This document shows positions 1-8,491 of a stretch of DNA of 64,000 nucleotides, in pieces. This DNA comes from Micromonospora sp. RP3T. GTDB taxonomy: Bacteria; Actinomycetota; Actinomycetes; Mycobacteriales; Micromonosporaceae. The translations under genes were made by a program, and so were the position numbers. A model generated the notes under the pieces. The model had not been told where the DNA came from, made no database searches, and saw nothing but the letters and a program-made list of their open reading frames with translations. Within the stretch, counting starts at the first letter, position 1. Every line of letters begins with the position of its first letter. The stretch covers positions 186,001 to 250,000 of the forward strand of contig NZ_PYPS01000001.1 in the NCBI RefSeq assembly GCF_003027925.1, written 5' to 3'.

Positions 1-371
1 TGCCGATCGCCGACCGTGTGACCGCACACCGCTTCTACGCCGAGGCGCTCGGCTGGCCGACGGTCGGTGAGCCGGCGGCGGACGGCATTCCCGAGCCGCT
101 CCAGTTCGCCGTGCACGACGGCCTGCGCCTGATGCTGGTGCCGAGCGGCGGTTTCGGCTGGGTCATCGGCGACCACGAGGTCGCCGAGCGGGGCCGCAGC
201 GAGTGCGTGCTCGGCCTGACCGCCGCGGATCCCGCCGAGGTGCGGCGGGTCGTCGACCGGGCCCGGGCCGCGGGCGCCCGCGTCGTGACGGCGCCGGCGG
301 AACAGCCGTGGGGGTACGCCGCCACGTTCGCCGACCCGGACGGCCACCTGTGGATGGTCACGGCGTCCTGA
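1..371 (+). CDS. VOC/glyoxalase-family protein (5' end missing)
   Basis: C-terminal 122 residues of a vicinal oxygen chelate (glyoxalase/bleomycin-resistance fold) protein. The open frame runs in from the window edge (first full codon at 3), and 'RFYAEALGW' is the usual motif after the first beta strand, so the GTG at 18 is probably internal. The end 'DPDGHLWMV' is the classic VOC C-terminal motif with the metal-ligand region. Family members include lyases, dioxygenases and drug-binding proteins, so the substrate cannot be assigned. A short hairpin follows the stop codon. Confidence 0.8.
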   Translation, partial: PIADRVTAHRFYAEALGWPTVGEPAADGIPEPLQFAVHDGLRLMLVPSGGFGWVIGDHEVAERGRSECVLGLTAADPAEVRRVVDRARAAGARVVTAPAEQPWGYAATFADPDGHLWMVTAS

Positions 372-419
372 CGCACGCTCCGGAACCGGCGCGCGGAGCC
401 CGGGACGACGGGGGAAACG

Positions 420-442
420 GTACCGGCCCGACCAGCCGGTAC
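420..442 (+). terminator. Hairpin after VOC gene
   Basis: GTACCGGC (420-427) and GCCGGTAC (435-442) form an 8-bp perfect stem with a 7-nt loop, about 50 bp after the VOC stop and 70 bp before the acyltransferase start. There is no U-tract, which is common for actinobacterial terminators. The terminator function is inferred. Confidence 0.4.
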
Positions 443-511
443 GACATTGCCCGCATCCGTGAGAGCCGCTATCGTTCCCTGGCCAGACGCCCCCGGAGTT
501 CGAGGATCGCG

Positions 512-2665
512 GTGACTTCCCCGGAGTTGACGAACCAGGTTGCCCGGCACGATCCCCGCACCGAGGAGAAGACGACCGAGCGCGTCCCGAGCCGGTTCCG
601 GGGCGACGTCGCCGGCCTCCGCGCCGTGGCCGTCGCGGTGGTGCTGCTCTACCACGCCGGGCTGTCGTTCCTGCCCGGTGGTTTCGTCGGCGTCGACGTC
701 TTCTTCGTGATCTCCGGCTTCCTGATCACCGGGCAGATCGTCGCCGAGATCGAGCGCACCGGCCGGCTCTCCCTCGTCGGGTTCTACGCGCGCCGGGCCA
801 AGCGGATCCTGCCCGCCGCGACGGTGGTGCTCGCGGCGACCGCGGTGGCGGTCCGGCTCTTCGTGCCCCGCGGCGACTGGCAGGCCATCGGCGGCGACAT
901 CGCCGCCGCGGCGGTCTACGTGGTGAACTGGCGGTTCGCCGACCGGGCGGTCGACTACCTCGCCGCCGACAACGCGGTGGTCTCGCCGGTGCAGCACTAC
1001 TGGTCGCTCGCCGTCGAGGAGCAGTTCTACCTGGTCTGGCCGTTGCTGATCGTGCTGGCGCTGCTCGCCGCGCGGGCGCTGCGGCGGGCCAACGTGCGGC
1101 CGGTCCTGTGGGTCGGTCTCGCGGTCCTGGCGGTGCCGTCGTTCGTCTGGTCGATCGTCGAGACGGCGAACTCGCCGGCGCGCGCGTTCTTCGTCTCCAC
1201 GACGCGGTTGTGGGAACTCGCCGTCGGGGCGGGCGTCGCGCTGATCGCGACGCGGGCCGCGCGGATGCCACGGGCGGTGGCGGTCGTCCTCGGGTGGCTC
1301 GGGCTGGCCGCGATCGTCGCGGCGGCGGCGCTGGTGAGCGGCAAGACGGCCTGGCCCGGGTACGCTGCCGCGCTGCCCACGCTCGGTGCCGCCGCGGTCG
1401 TCGCGGCCGGCCCGGCGGCGGGCTCGCGGGGGCCGGTGGTGCTGCTCGGCACCGCCCCGTTCCGCTGGGTCGGTGACCTGTCGTACTCGCTGTACCTGTG
1501 GCACTGGCCGATGCTCATCGTGGCCGCGGCCCGCTTCGGCGAGTTGTCGACGGTCGAGGGACTGGCGGTGGCGCTCGCCTCGGTGGTGCCCGCCTGGCTC
1601 ACGTTCCGGCTGGTGGAGAACCCGCTGCGGTACTCCCGGAAGATCGCCACGTCGCCGCGGCTCGCGTTGAGTCTCGGCGGCAACTTCACCATGGCCGGGA
1701 TCTGCGCCGGCCTGGCGCTGGTCCTGCTCGGCGCCTGGGCGGCCGCCGCGGTCCCCACCAGGAGCCGGTACGCGCCGGGCGCGGCGCTGCTGTCCACCAC
1801 GCCCGGCACCGCCCCGATCGGCCCGGTGCCGGAGCGGTTCGACGTGATCACGCCGGATCCGCTGCAGATCCGGCAGGGGTTCCTGGACGTGCCCGTCACG
1901 AAACGGGACAACTGCTTCCAGCAGGTCGAGGGCGCCGAGGTGTTGTGGTGCACGTACGGCAACCCGCAGGGCGCCACCACCGTCGCCCTGGTGGGTGACT
2001 CGAAGATGGACCAGTGGCTGCCGGCGTTCCAGGTGCTCGCCGAGCAGAACGACTGGAAGCTGGTGATCGCCGCCAAGGCCGGGTGCGCGTTCACCAGCGC
2101 CAAGGTGCTCAAGGGTGACAAGTCCGGCAAGCCCTACACCGACTGCATCGAGTGGAACCGGGCGCTGCTGAGCCGGCTGCTGCGGGAGCGTCCCGACTAC
2201 GTGGTCACCTCGCAGTCGGCGCCGACCGCCCTGAATGCCACCGGCCGGGGAGTCTCGGTCGACGCGATGGTCGCGGGCGTACGGGCCTCCTGGAAGAAGC
2301 TCGACTCGGTGGGCGCGCAGGTCGTCGTGATGGCGAACAACCCGCTGCCGCCGGGCGCACCGGTGGCGTGCGCCGACGAGAACCGCAAGCGGCTCTCCAC
2401 CTGCGCGTTCGACCGCGTGCTCCACGACCAGGACCAGGCCTACCGGATGCAGCGGCGGGCGGTGACCGGGGTGCCCGAGGTCAGGATGATCGACCTGTTC
2501 GACGCCATCTGCCCGACCGAGCGGTGCCCGGTGGTGTTCGGCAACGTGCTGATCTACCGAGGTGGATCGCACATCGGCGCCGCCTACGTGAAGACCACCG
2601 CCCCGCATCTCGCCCGCGCCCTGTCCGACGTGGGCGTGCCGGCGGTGTACGCGCCGCAGAAGTGA
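512..2665 (+). CDS. OafA/YrhL-type acyltransferase with C-terminal SGNH domain
   Basis: About 717 residues. The N-terminal half is a multi-pass membrane acyltransferase-3 domain, which moves acyl groups (usually acetyl) onto cell-surface glycans. It shows the family motifs 'YHAGLSFLPGGF', 'FFVISGFLITG', 'QHYWSLAVEEQFYLVWP' and 'LSYSLYLWHWPM'. The last ~230 residues are a periplasm-side SGNH hydrolase-like domain with block I 'LVGDS' (Ser ~497) and a C-terminal His (~687). The GTG at 512 is chosen because the conserved membrane domain begins soon after it; the open frame upstream to 203 is unlike protein. The Asp expected three residues before the catalytic His is Gly. It ends 4 bp from the convergent PPOX gene. 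Confidence 0.85.
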   Translation: MTSPELTNQVARHDPRTEEKTTERVPSRFRGDVAGLRAVAVAVVLLYHAGLSFLPGGFVGVDVFFVISGFLITGQIVAEIERTGRLSLVGFYARRAKRILPAATVVLAATAVAVRLFVPRGDWQAIGGDIAAAAVYVVNWRFADRAVDYLAADNAVVSPVQHYWSLAVEEQFYLVWPLLIVLALLAARALRRANVRPVLWVGLAVLAVPSFVWSIVETANSPARAFFVSTTRLWELAVGAGVALIATRAARMPRAVAVVLGWLGLAAIVAAAALVSGKTAWPGYAAALPTLGAAAVVAAGPAAGSRGPVVLLGTAPFRWVGDLSYSLYLWHWPMLIVAAARFGELSTVEGLAVALASVVPAWLTFRLVENPLRYSRKIATSPRLALSLGGNFTMAGICAGLALVLLGAWAAAAVPTRSRYAPGAALLSTTPGTAPIGPVPERFDVITPDPLQIRQGFLDVPVTKRDNCFQQVEGAEVLWCTYGNPQGATTVALVGDSKMDQWLPAFQVLAEQNDWKLVIAAKAGCAFTSAKVLKGDKSGKPYTDCIEWNRALLSRLLRERPDYVVTSQSAPTALNATGRGVSVDAMVAGVRASWKKLDSVGAQVVVMANNPLPPGAPVACADENRKRLSTCAFDRVLHDQDQAYRMQRRAVTGVPEVRMIDLFDAICPTERCPVVFGNVLIYRGGSHIGAAYVKTTAPHLARALSDVGVPAVYAPQK

Positions 2666-2669
2666 CCGC

Positions 2670-3290
2670 TCAGACGTAGAGCTTCTTGGCGTAGTCGGGG
2701 CCGTAGTGCCGCTCCAGGTCGGCCAGGCTCTCCGCCGGGGCCTCCACCTCCTTGACCAGTCGGGGCCGCGACGGTAGCGCGTCCGGCCGCCAGGTCTCCG
2801 GCTGCCACAGCTCGGAGCGGAGGAACGCCTTCGCGCAGTGGTAGAAGATCTGCTCGATCGCCACCTCGACGGCGAGCAGCGGCCGGTGGCCCTTGACCTC
2901 CAGGTCGGCGAACCACGGCGCGTCCCGGACCAGCCGGGCCCGCCCGTTGATCCGCAGCGTGTCGGTGCGGCCCGGAATCAGGAAGACCAGCCCGACGTGC
3001 GGGTTGGCCAGGATGTTGAGGTAGCCGTCGGCGCGTCGGTTGCCCGGCCGCTCCGGGATCGCGATGGTGGTGTCGTCCCGCACCAGCGTGAACCCGGGCG
3101 GGTCACCCTTGGGGGAGACGTCACAGGTGCCGTCCGCGCCGGCGGTGGCGATCAGGCAGAACGGCGAGGCGGCCAGCCACTCCCGGTCCCGCTGGTGCAG
3201 CGCGCGGCGCTCCTTGGTGGCAGCGCGCGGCGTCGGCACCCCGATCAGCTCACGCAGCTCCGCCTCGTCGGTGATCTCCCGCGTCGTCAC
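2670..3290 (-). CDS. FMN-dependent PPOX-type flavoprotein (MSMEG_1061-like)
   Basis: 206 residues with a pyridoxamine-5'-phosphate-oxidase-like split barrel. Markers are 'FCLIATAGADG..DVSPKGDPPGF', then 'IPERPGNRRADG' and 'NPHVGLVFLIPG', the pattern of the MSMEG_1061 subgroup of flavin-binding oxidoreductases. The C-terminal part carries 'HCAKAFLRS', common in these proteins. The substrate is unknown. It is convergent with the acyltransferase gene and divergent from the DUF2231 gene across about 165 bp. Confidence 0.8.
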   Translation of the reverse strand: MTTREITDEAELRELIGVPTPRAATKERRALHQRDREWLAASPFCLIATAGADGTCDVSPKGDPPGFTLVRDDTTIAIPERPGNRRADGYLNILANPHVGLVFLIPGRTDTLRINGRARLVRDAPWFADLEVKGHRPLLAVEVAIEQIFYHCAKAFLRSELWQPETWRPDALPSRPRLVKEVEAPAESLADLERHYGPDYAKKLYV

Positions 3291-3456
3291 GTCTTCCTCC
3301 CCCGTCCGTTGACCTTGACGGCGGTTCCGGCCCGCGACGGGTCGGAATCCGTCATCGTCAGTCTAGGGGCGCGTCGGACGCCGGGTTTGCCCCCGGGAGC
3401 GGCGGGTATCGACCGGAACACAGCGCGTGTCCGGAATGTGACGGATGGAGGCCGCG

Positions 3457-3963
3457 ATGGAGAGCCGACTGAAAGTGCTCGGCCATCCCGTGCACCCGAT
3501 GCTGGTGATGTTCCCGGTGGCGCTCCTGGTCACCGCGGTGATCTTCGACGTGGTCGACACGGTGGGCGGGCCGGACCTCCTCGGCGAGGTCGCGTACTGG
3601 AACATCACCGTCGGCCTGATCGGTGGGCTGCTCGCCGCCGTGGCCGGCGCGTTCGACCTGCTCGCCCTACCGACCGGCACCCGCGCCAAGCGGGTCGGGC
3701 TGCTCCACGCCGCCGCCAACATCGCGGTGATCCTGCTCTTCGCCGCCGTCTGGGTGGTCCGGCTCAACGCCGGGTCGCGGAACGCCGGCGGCGCGCTGAT
3801 CGCGATCGAGGTGGTGGCCGTGGCGATCCTCGGGATCAGCGCCTGGCTGGGCGGCGAGCTGGTGGACCGGCTCGGCGTCGGCGTCGACCCGGACCACGAC
3901 CTCAACGCGTCCAGCTCGCTGCGGCCCACCTCGACCACCCACCGGATCGGAGACGTGCGATGA
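3457..3963 (+). CDS. DUF2231 membrane protein
   Basis: 168 residues with four predicted membrane helices and the DUF2231 opening 'GHPVHPMLVMFPVALL'. The ATG at 3457 is preferred to the ATG at 3445 because GGAGG at 3447-3451 lies 5 nt before it and would be inside the gene otherwise. The stop overlaps the start of the Hsp20 gene (ATGA), so the two are translationally coupled. The DUF2231 role is not established; similar proteins sit with redox and stress genes, which fits the Hsp20 neighbour. Confidence 0.85.
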   Translation: MESRLKVLGHPVHPMLVMFPVALLVTAVIFDVVDTVGGPDLLGEVAYWNITVGLIGGLLAAVAGAFDLLALPTGTRAKRVGLLHAAANIAVILLFAAVWVVRLNAGSRNAGGALIAIEVVAVAILGISAWLGGELVDRLGVGVDPDHDLNASSSLRPTSTTHRIGDVR

Positions 3964-4496
3964 CCGAGCTGGACGGCGGCCGGGGCTGGCGGGGCCGCCA
4001 GCAGGGCTGGGACCCGATGGGCGAGTTGCAGGCGCTGCGCGCCGAGCTGAGCCGTCTGGTCGGCGGCCGTTCCGGCACCCCCGACGTGGACGTCACCGAG
4101 GTGGCGGACGGCTGGGAGGTGACGGTCCGGCTGCCCGGCGTGGCGCCCGAGGAGGTGGCCGTCGAGCTGGACGAGCGGGAGCTGTGCGTACGGGCCCGGT
4201 CGGAGGCCGAGGTCAACGCCGACCAGGGCATCCCGGGCGGGTTCACCACCCGGGGCTTCGAGTACCGCGTCGACCTGCCGTCGCGCGTCGACCCCGAGCG
4301 GATCGACGCGGTGATGGACCACGGCCTGCTCCGGGTGCGGCTGCCCCGGGCGGCCCGGCCCGCGCCGCGCACCATCACCGTCGGCCGCACCGGCCCGCGC
4401 GACACCGTCGGCCGTACGCCGGCCCCGGTCGACCCGGCCGCGGACCGGGAACTGCACCACCCGGACACCACGCTCGACGAGACCGACCGGCCGTAG
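3960..4496 (+). CDS. Hsp20/alpha-crystallin small heat-shock protein
   Basis: 178 residues. The central alpha-crystallin domain (about 45-140) runs from 'DVDVTEVADGWEVTVRLPGV' to 'VMDHGLLRVRLPR', with the expected G-L-L signature. Small heat-shock proteins are ATP-independent holdases that form oligomers. The Pro/Arg-rich C-terminal tail has no clear I-x-I motif, so oligomer contacts may differ. The ATG at 3960 overlaps the DUF2231 stop by 4 bp. GT9 follows 7 bp later, making a three-gene run. Confidence 0.85.
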   Translation: MTELDGGRGWRGRQQGWDPMGELQALRAELSRLVGGRSGTPDVDVTEVADGWEVTVRLPGVAPEEVAVELDERELCVRARSEAEVNADQGIPGGFTTRGFEYRVDLPSRVDPERIDAVMDHGLLRVRLPRAARPAPRTITVGRTGPRDTVGRTPAPVDPAADRELHHPDTTLDETDRP

Positions 4497-4503
4497 GGGC
4501 GGC

Positions 4504-5622
4504 GTGACCAGCCTCCCCCTCGGTCCGGTGGGCGCGCGGGTGCCGGACGTCGAGCGGATCGCCGTGCTCCGGGCCAACGCGCTCGGCGACTTCATCTTCG
4601 TGCTCCCCGCGTTGGCGGCGCTGCGGGCCGCGTACCCGTCGGCGGAGATCGTGCTGCTCGGCGCGCCGTGGCACGCGAAGCTGTGGCGCGACCGGCCCGG
4701 CCCGGTGGACCGGGTGCTGGTGGTGCCGCCCGGGCCGGGCATCCGCGACGCCGGCCCGGACGAGTCGCCGACCGGCCCGGCGGACTTCCTGGCCGCCGCC
4801 CGCGCCGAACGGTTCGACCTGGCGTTGCAGGTGCACGGCGGCGGCGCCAACTCCAACCCGTTCGTCACCGCGCTCGGCGCCCGGGTCACCGCCGGGCTGC
4901 GCGCCGACGACGCGCCGCCGCTGGACCGCTGGCTGCGGTACGTCTACTACCAGCACGAGGTGATCCGCTACCTGGAGGTGGCCGCGCTGGTCGGGGCGCC
5001 GGCCACCACGATCACCCCGGCGCTGACGGTGACCGACGCGGACCGGGCCGAGGCGGCGGCGGTGCTCGGCGCGCCCGGCCGACCCCGGGTGGCGCTGCAC
5101 CCGGGCGCCACCGACACCCGGCGCCGCTGGCCGGCGGAGAGCTTCGCCGAGGTCGCCCGCGCGCTGGTCGGGGACGGGTACGAGGTGCTGGTCACCGGCA
5201 CGCCCGCCGAGCGGGAGACGGTCGACGCGGTGGTCGCGGCGGCCGGGGTGCCGGTACGCCCGCAGGTCGGCACGCTGAGCCTCGGCGCGCTCGCCGCCGC
5301 GTACGCGGACTGCGCGCTGGTGGTCTCCAACGACACCGGACCGCTGCACCTGGCCGCCGCGGTGGGCGTGCCCACGGTGGGCATCTTCTGGGTCGGCAAC
5401 CTGATCAACGGCGCGTCCCCGCTGCGCGGCCGGCACCGCCCGATCGCCGCCTGGACGACCCGCTGCCCGGTCTGCGGCGTCGACTGCACGCCCGGGATCT
5501 ACCCGCACCGCCCCGGGGACGGCGACTGCCCGCACCGGGTGTCGTTCGTGGCCGACGTGCCGGCCGTCGAGGTGGTGGAGGCGGCCCGCGAGCTGCTCAC
5601 ACCTCCGCGCCCGACTCGTTGA
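4504..5622 (+). CDS. Glycosyltransferase family 9 (heptosyltransferase-like)
   Basis: 372 residues with the ADP-heptose:LPS heptosyltransferase fold. Visible motifs are the N-terminal 'VLRANALGDFIFVLPAL', 'HPGATDTRRRWP' and the nucleotide-sugar site 'SNDTGPLHLAAAVGVPTVG'. The C-terminal region has several Cys residues (CPVCGVDC and a later CPH) that could bind metal. With HldE and GT2 on the facing strand, ADP-heptose is the likely donor; the acceptor is unknown in a cell with no LPS. GTG start 7 bp after Hsp20. The last 26 bp overlap the 3' end of the convergent GT2 gene. Confidence 0.85.
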   Translation: MTSLPLGPVGARVPDVERIAVLRANALGDFIFVLPALAALRAAYPSAEIVLLGAPWHAKLWRDRPGPVDRVLVVPPGPGIRDAGPDESPTGPADFLAAARAERFDLALQVHGGGANSNPFVTALGARVTAGLRADDAPPLDRWLRYVYYQHEVIRYLEVAALVGAPATTITPALTVTDADRAEAAAVLGAPGRPRVALHPGATDTRRRWPAESFAEVARALVGDGYEVLVTGTPAERETVDAVVAAAGVPVRPQVGTLSLGALAAAYADCALVVSNDTGPLHLAAAVGVPTVGIFWVGNLINGASPLRGRHRPIAAWTTRCPVCGVDCTPGIYPHRPGDGDCPHRVSFVADVPAVEVVEAARELLTPPRPTR

Positions 5623-6469
5623 GCACGACCTCCCACGCCTCCACGTCCCGCTCGGTGACCGTGGTCGGCGACTCCAGGTGGTAGGCCCCGCTGGGCAGCA
5701 CGCCGGCGCCGCCGTGCCGCTCCAGCACCGCGAGCTGCGCGGCCACGTCCTCGCCCTGGTGCCGCTCGGGCAGCCGCTCCCAGAAGTCGAAGCCACCGGC
5801 GTCGACCAGCTTCGCCCGGTCGTAGAGCACGCAGCCGCCGATCCAGGAGACCTTGTACGCCCGCCACGCGCCCACTGGCAGGTCGAGCTTCTCGGTGACG
5901 TGCAGCAGGTTCGCCGCCGGGTGGATCGACGCCCGGTGCCACTCCGGCGTGCCCGGCCGGATCCGCTCCGGTTCCGGCCGGCCCGACCACTCCTCGTAGT
6001 GCCGGTGCGTGTCCGGGCGGACGTCCTCGGTGTAGGAGAGCCCGTGCACCGCGTTGCCGACGAACCCGCAGCCCAGCTCGTGCAGCGCGGTGACCAGCCG
6101 GGACAGCGTGCCCGGCTCCAGCCAGACGTCGTCGTCGAGGCAGAGCACGGCGTCGGCCGCCGAGCGGGACAGCAGGTAGGAGCGGTGCTCGGCCAGCCCG
6201 CGCCGGGGCAGCCGCCGGGTCAGCAGCACCGGGTGTCCCCGGTGGCGCAACGCCCGGACCATGGTGGCCGCCGCCGGGTGCGCGTACGCGGGGTCGCCGT
6301 CGGACTGGTCGCTGACCACCACCCCGAACCCGGGCACGCCCTCCTGGGCGGCCAGCCCGGACAACGTGACCGCCAGCTCGGCCGGCCGGTTGCGGGTGGG
6401 GATCAGCACGTCGAGCGGTCGGGGATGCCGGAACCGCTCCGGGGTGTCCGGGTCGAGCGGTCGGGTCAC
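5597..6469 (-). CDS. Glycosyltransferase family 2
   Basis: 290 residues with a GT-A fold. 'DVLIPTRNRPAELAVTLSGL' is the nucleotide-binding start and 'VLCLDDDVWLEPGTL' carries the metal-binding DxD. 'WIGGCVLYDR' and 'HQGEDVAAQLAVLERHG' resemble the acceptor-side region with the catalytic acid. The GTG at 6469 overlaps the hldE stop (GTGA), so it is the second gene of an hldE-GT2 operon. The sugar added is unknown; context suggests a heptose-containing or associated glycan. Confidence 0.85.
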   Translation of the reverse strand: MTRPLDPDTPERFRHPRPLDVLIPTRNRPAELAVTLSGLAAQEGVPGFGVVVSDQSDGDPAYAHPAAATMVRALRHRGHPVLLTRRLPRRGLAEHRSYLLSRSAADAVLCLDDDVWLEPGTLSRLVTALHELGCGFVGNAVHGLSYTEDVRPDTHRHYEEWSGRPEPERIRPGTPEWHRASIHPAANLLHVTEKLDLPVGAWRAYKVSWIGGCVLYDRAKLVDAGGFDFWERLPERHQGEDVAAQLAVLERHGGAGVLPSGAYHLESPTTVTERDVEAWEVVLNESGAEV

Positions 6470-8352
6470 GCCGGCCTGCTCTCGCCGACCGACTGGTTCC
6501 GGATCCGGTCGATGATGGCCGAGGTGGAGCGGTCCGGCACGTAGCCGAGCGTGCGGACCTGGCCGCCGAGCCGGCGGACCAGCGGCGCCTCCGGCACCAT
6601 CTCCGGCGGGTAGTCGCCGCCCTTGACGTAGACGTCCGGGCGGACCGCCTCGATCAGCCGGGCCGGAGAGTCCTCCTCGAAGACCACCACGTGGTCCACG
6701 CAGGCCAGCGCCGCCAGCAGCGCGATGCGGTCCTCGACCGGGTTGACCGGCCGGTCCGGGCCCTTGAGCCGGCGTACGCTGCCGTCCGAGTTGACCGCCA
6801 CGATCAGCAGGTCGCCGAGCGCGCGGGCCTGGGTCAGGTAGCGGACGTGCCCCGGGTGCAGCACGTCGAAGCAGCCGTTGGTGAACACCACCGACCGTCC
6901 CGACCGCCGGTGCTCGTCGACGAGCGCGGCCAGTTCGTCGGCGCCGACCAGGGCCGGGTGCCCGGCCTCCTCGCCGCCGGTGCCCAGCGCGGTGAGCAGG
7001 TCCTCCCGGCGGCACACGCAGGTGCCGGTGTCGGCGACCGTGATGGTGGCGGCGAGCTGGGCGAGCTGCGCGGCGGTCGGCAGGCCCGCCTCGGCGGCCA
7101 GCGCCAGCGTCATGGCCGCCAGGTACGCGTCCCCGGCGCCGACCGCGTGGCTGGCCGGGACCGGCGTGCTGTGACTGCGCCGGGGTGAGCCGTCGGCACC
7201 GCCGACCACCGCGCCATCGGTGTCCAGGGTCACCGCGACCACGTCCGCGCCGGTGTGCGCGCGCAGTTCGGACAGGCGCGACTCGGCCAGCTCGGCCCGG
7301 TCCACGCCCTCGCCGACGGCCGCGTTCACGGTCACCCCGGTGCCGGTGACGCTGAGCCCGTCGCCGGTCAGCGCCACCCGTTCCTCGCCCGGAGTCGGCT
7401 CGCCGGTCGGCCCGGGCGAGCCCCCGGTGGACCCGTGCACGGGCGCGCCGGAGGCGGGGTGCGGACTGCCCGGCGCACGTTCGCCGGGCATGGCGTGCGT
7501 CGCCCGTTCACCGGCCTCGCCGGGGCGCGCGTCCACCGCCCGTTCGCCGGCTCCGCCGGGTGCGGCACCGACCACCAGCTCGGACGGGCCGTCGGCCGTC
7601 GCCGGATGATCGAGGTGCAGGTCACCGGCGCGGACGACGCCGCGTTCGGCGTGGGCGAACCCGGCGGCGGCGCGGGCCAGCAGTCGGGTCGCCTCGGCGA
7701 AGCTCGGCGTCACCACCGTCGGGTTGAGCCCGCGCCAGTCGGCCAGGTCGTGCGCGTCGAGCGCCACCGTGCCGTACCGGTCGCGGTTGGCGACCAGCCA
7801 GGCGCGTACCGCCGACGGCAGCGCACCCAGCCCGTAGTCGCAGACCACGAGCGTGAGCGGCTGCCCGGCGGCCACCGCGCGCAGCTCCTCGGTGGCGCAG
7901 TGCAGCGCGGTCAGCAGGCGGGCCACCCCGTCGTCGTCGAGCGTGTCCTCCGGGCCACCGGAGTCCTCCCGGAGCAGGATCTGGTTGCCGGCGAGCATCC
8001 GGCGCTTGACCGGGGTGGGGCGGCCGGGCTGGCTGACCGTCCGGTCCCAGACCGTCGCCCGGTCCAGGCAGTCGTGCAGCTCGTCGCCGGCGACGTCGGC
8101 GCCGACCGGGGCGACGAGCGCGGCCCGGCCGCCGAGCGCGGCGACGTTGACCGCGGTGTTGGCGGCACCGCCGGCGGCGGAGATCCGGCGGCGCAGCGTG
8201 AGGACCGGCGCGGGCGCCTCCCGGCAGAGTCGCTCCGACTCGGCGAACCGCCACTCGTCCAGCATGGCGTCGCCGACGACCAGCACGGGACGCCCCTGCC
8301 AGCTCGCCACCACGGTGGCCAGCCGGCGCTCTTCCGCTGCTGCTCCTGCCAT
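6466..8352 (-). CDS. hldE: Bifunctional heptose-7-phosphate kinase / heptose-1-phosphate adenylyltransferase
   Basis: 628 residues. The N-terminal PfkB kinase phosphorylates D-glycero-D-manno-heptose 7-phosphate: 'GGAANTAVNVAALGG' for the sugar and 'GAGDAYLAA' (405-413) for the catalytic base. The C-terminal cytidylyltransferase fold (about 485-620) has 'TNGCFDVLHPGH' with the HxGH motif at 499-502 and makes ADP-heptose. Typical HldE is about 475 residues. The excess is a ~100-residue Gly/Pro/Ala-rich insert (about 247-347) inside the kinase domain. The ATG at 8352 is chosen because the conserved region starts at about residue 20; the upstream frame is low-complexity. Divergent from the PfpI gene. 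Confidence 0.9.
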   Translation of the reverse strand: MAGAAAEERRLATVVASWQGRPVLVVGDAMLDEWRFAESERLCREAPAPVLTLRRRISAAGGAANTAVNVAALGGRAALVAPVGADVAGDELHDCLDRATVWDRTVSQPGRPTPVKRRMLAGNQILLREDSGGPEDTLDDDGVARLLTALHCATEELRAVAAGQPLTLVVCDYGLGALPSAVRAWLVANRDRYGTVALDAHDLADWRGLNPTVVTPSFAEATRLLARAAAGFAHAERGVVRAGDLHLDHPATADGPSELVVGAAPGGAGERAVDARPGEAGERATHAMPGERAPGSPHPASGAPVHGSTGGSPGPTGEPTPGEERVALTGDGLSVTGTGVTVNAAVGEGVDRAELAESRLSELRAHTGADVVAVTLDTDGAVVGGADGSPRRSHSTPVPASHAVGAGDAYLAAMTLALAAEAGLPTAAQLAQLAATITVADTGTCVCRREDLLTALGTGGEEAGHPALVGADELAALVDEHRRSGRSVVFTNGCFDVLHPGHVRYLTQARALGDLLIVAVNSDGSVRRLKGPDRPVNPVEDRIALLAALACVDHVVVFEEDSPARLIEAVRPDVYVKGGDYPPEMVPEAPLVRRLGGQVRTLGYVPDRSTSAIIDRIRNQSVGESRPA

Positions 8353-8491
8353 GCCCTGCCGGGTCCCCCGGCGTCGGCCGGCCAAACCAGTCCGGTCTCG
8401 GCCCGGCTGCGACGCGGGCCACCCGGCGCGTCCGGTTTCCGGGCACCGGCCGGGGGAATCGTCCAGACACACCCCGGAGAGGAGAAGCAGC

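Noticed and set aside
203..511. Upstream extension of the acyltransferase frame
   Set aside because: It overlaps the VOC gene and is Arg/Gly-rich without similarity to the family start.
35..2608. Very long minus-strand open frame antisense to the acyltransferase
   Set aside because: The translation is Arg/Pro/His/Gly-rich low complexity with no motif, typical of the mirror frame of GC-rich genes.
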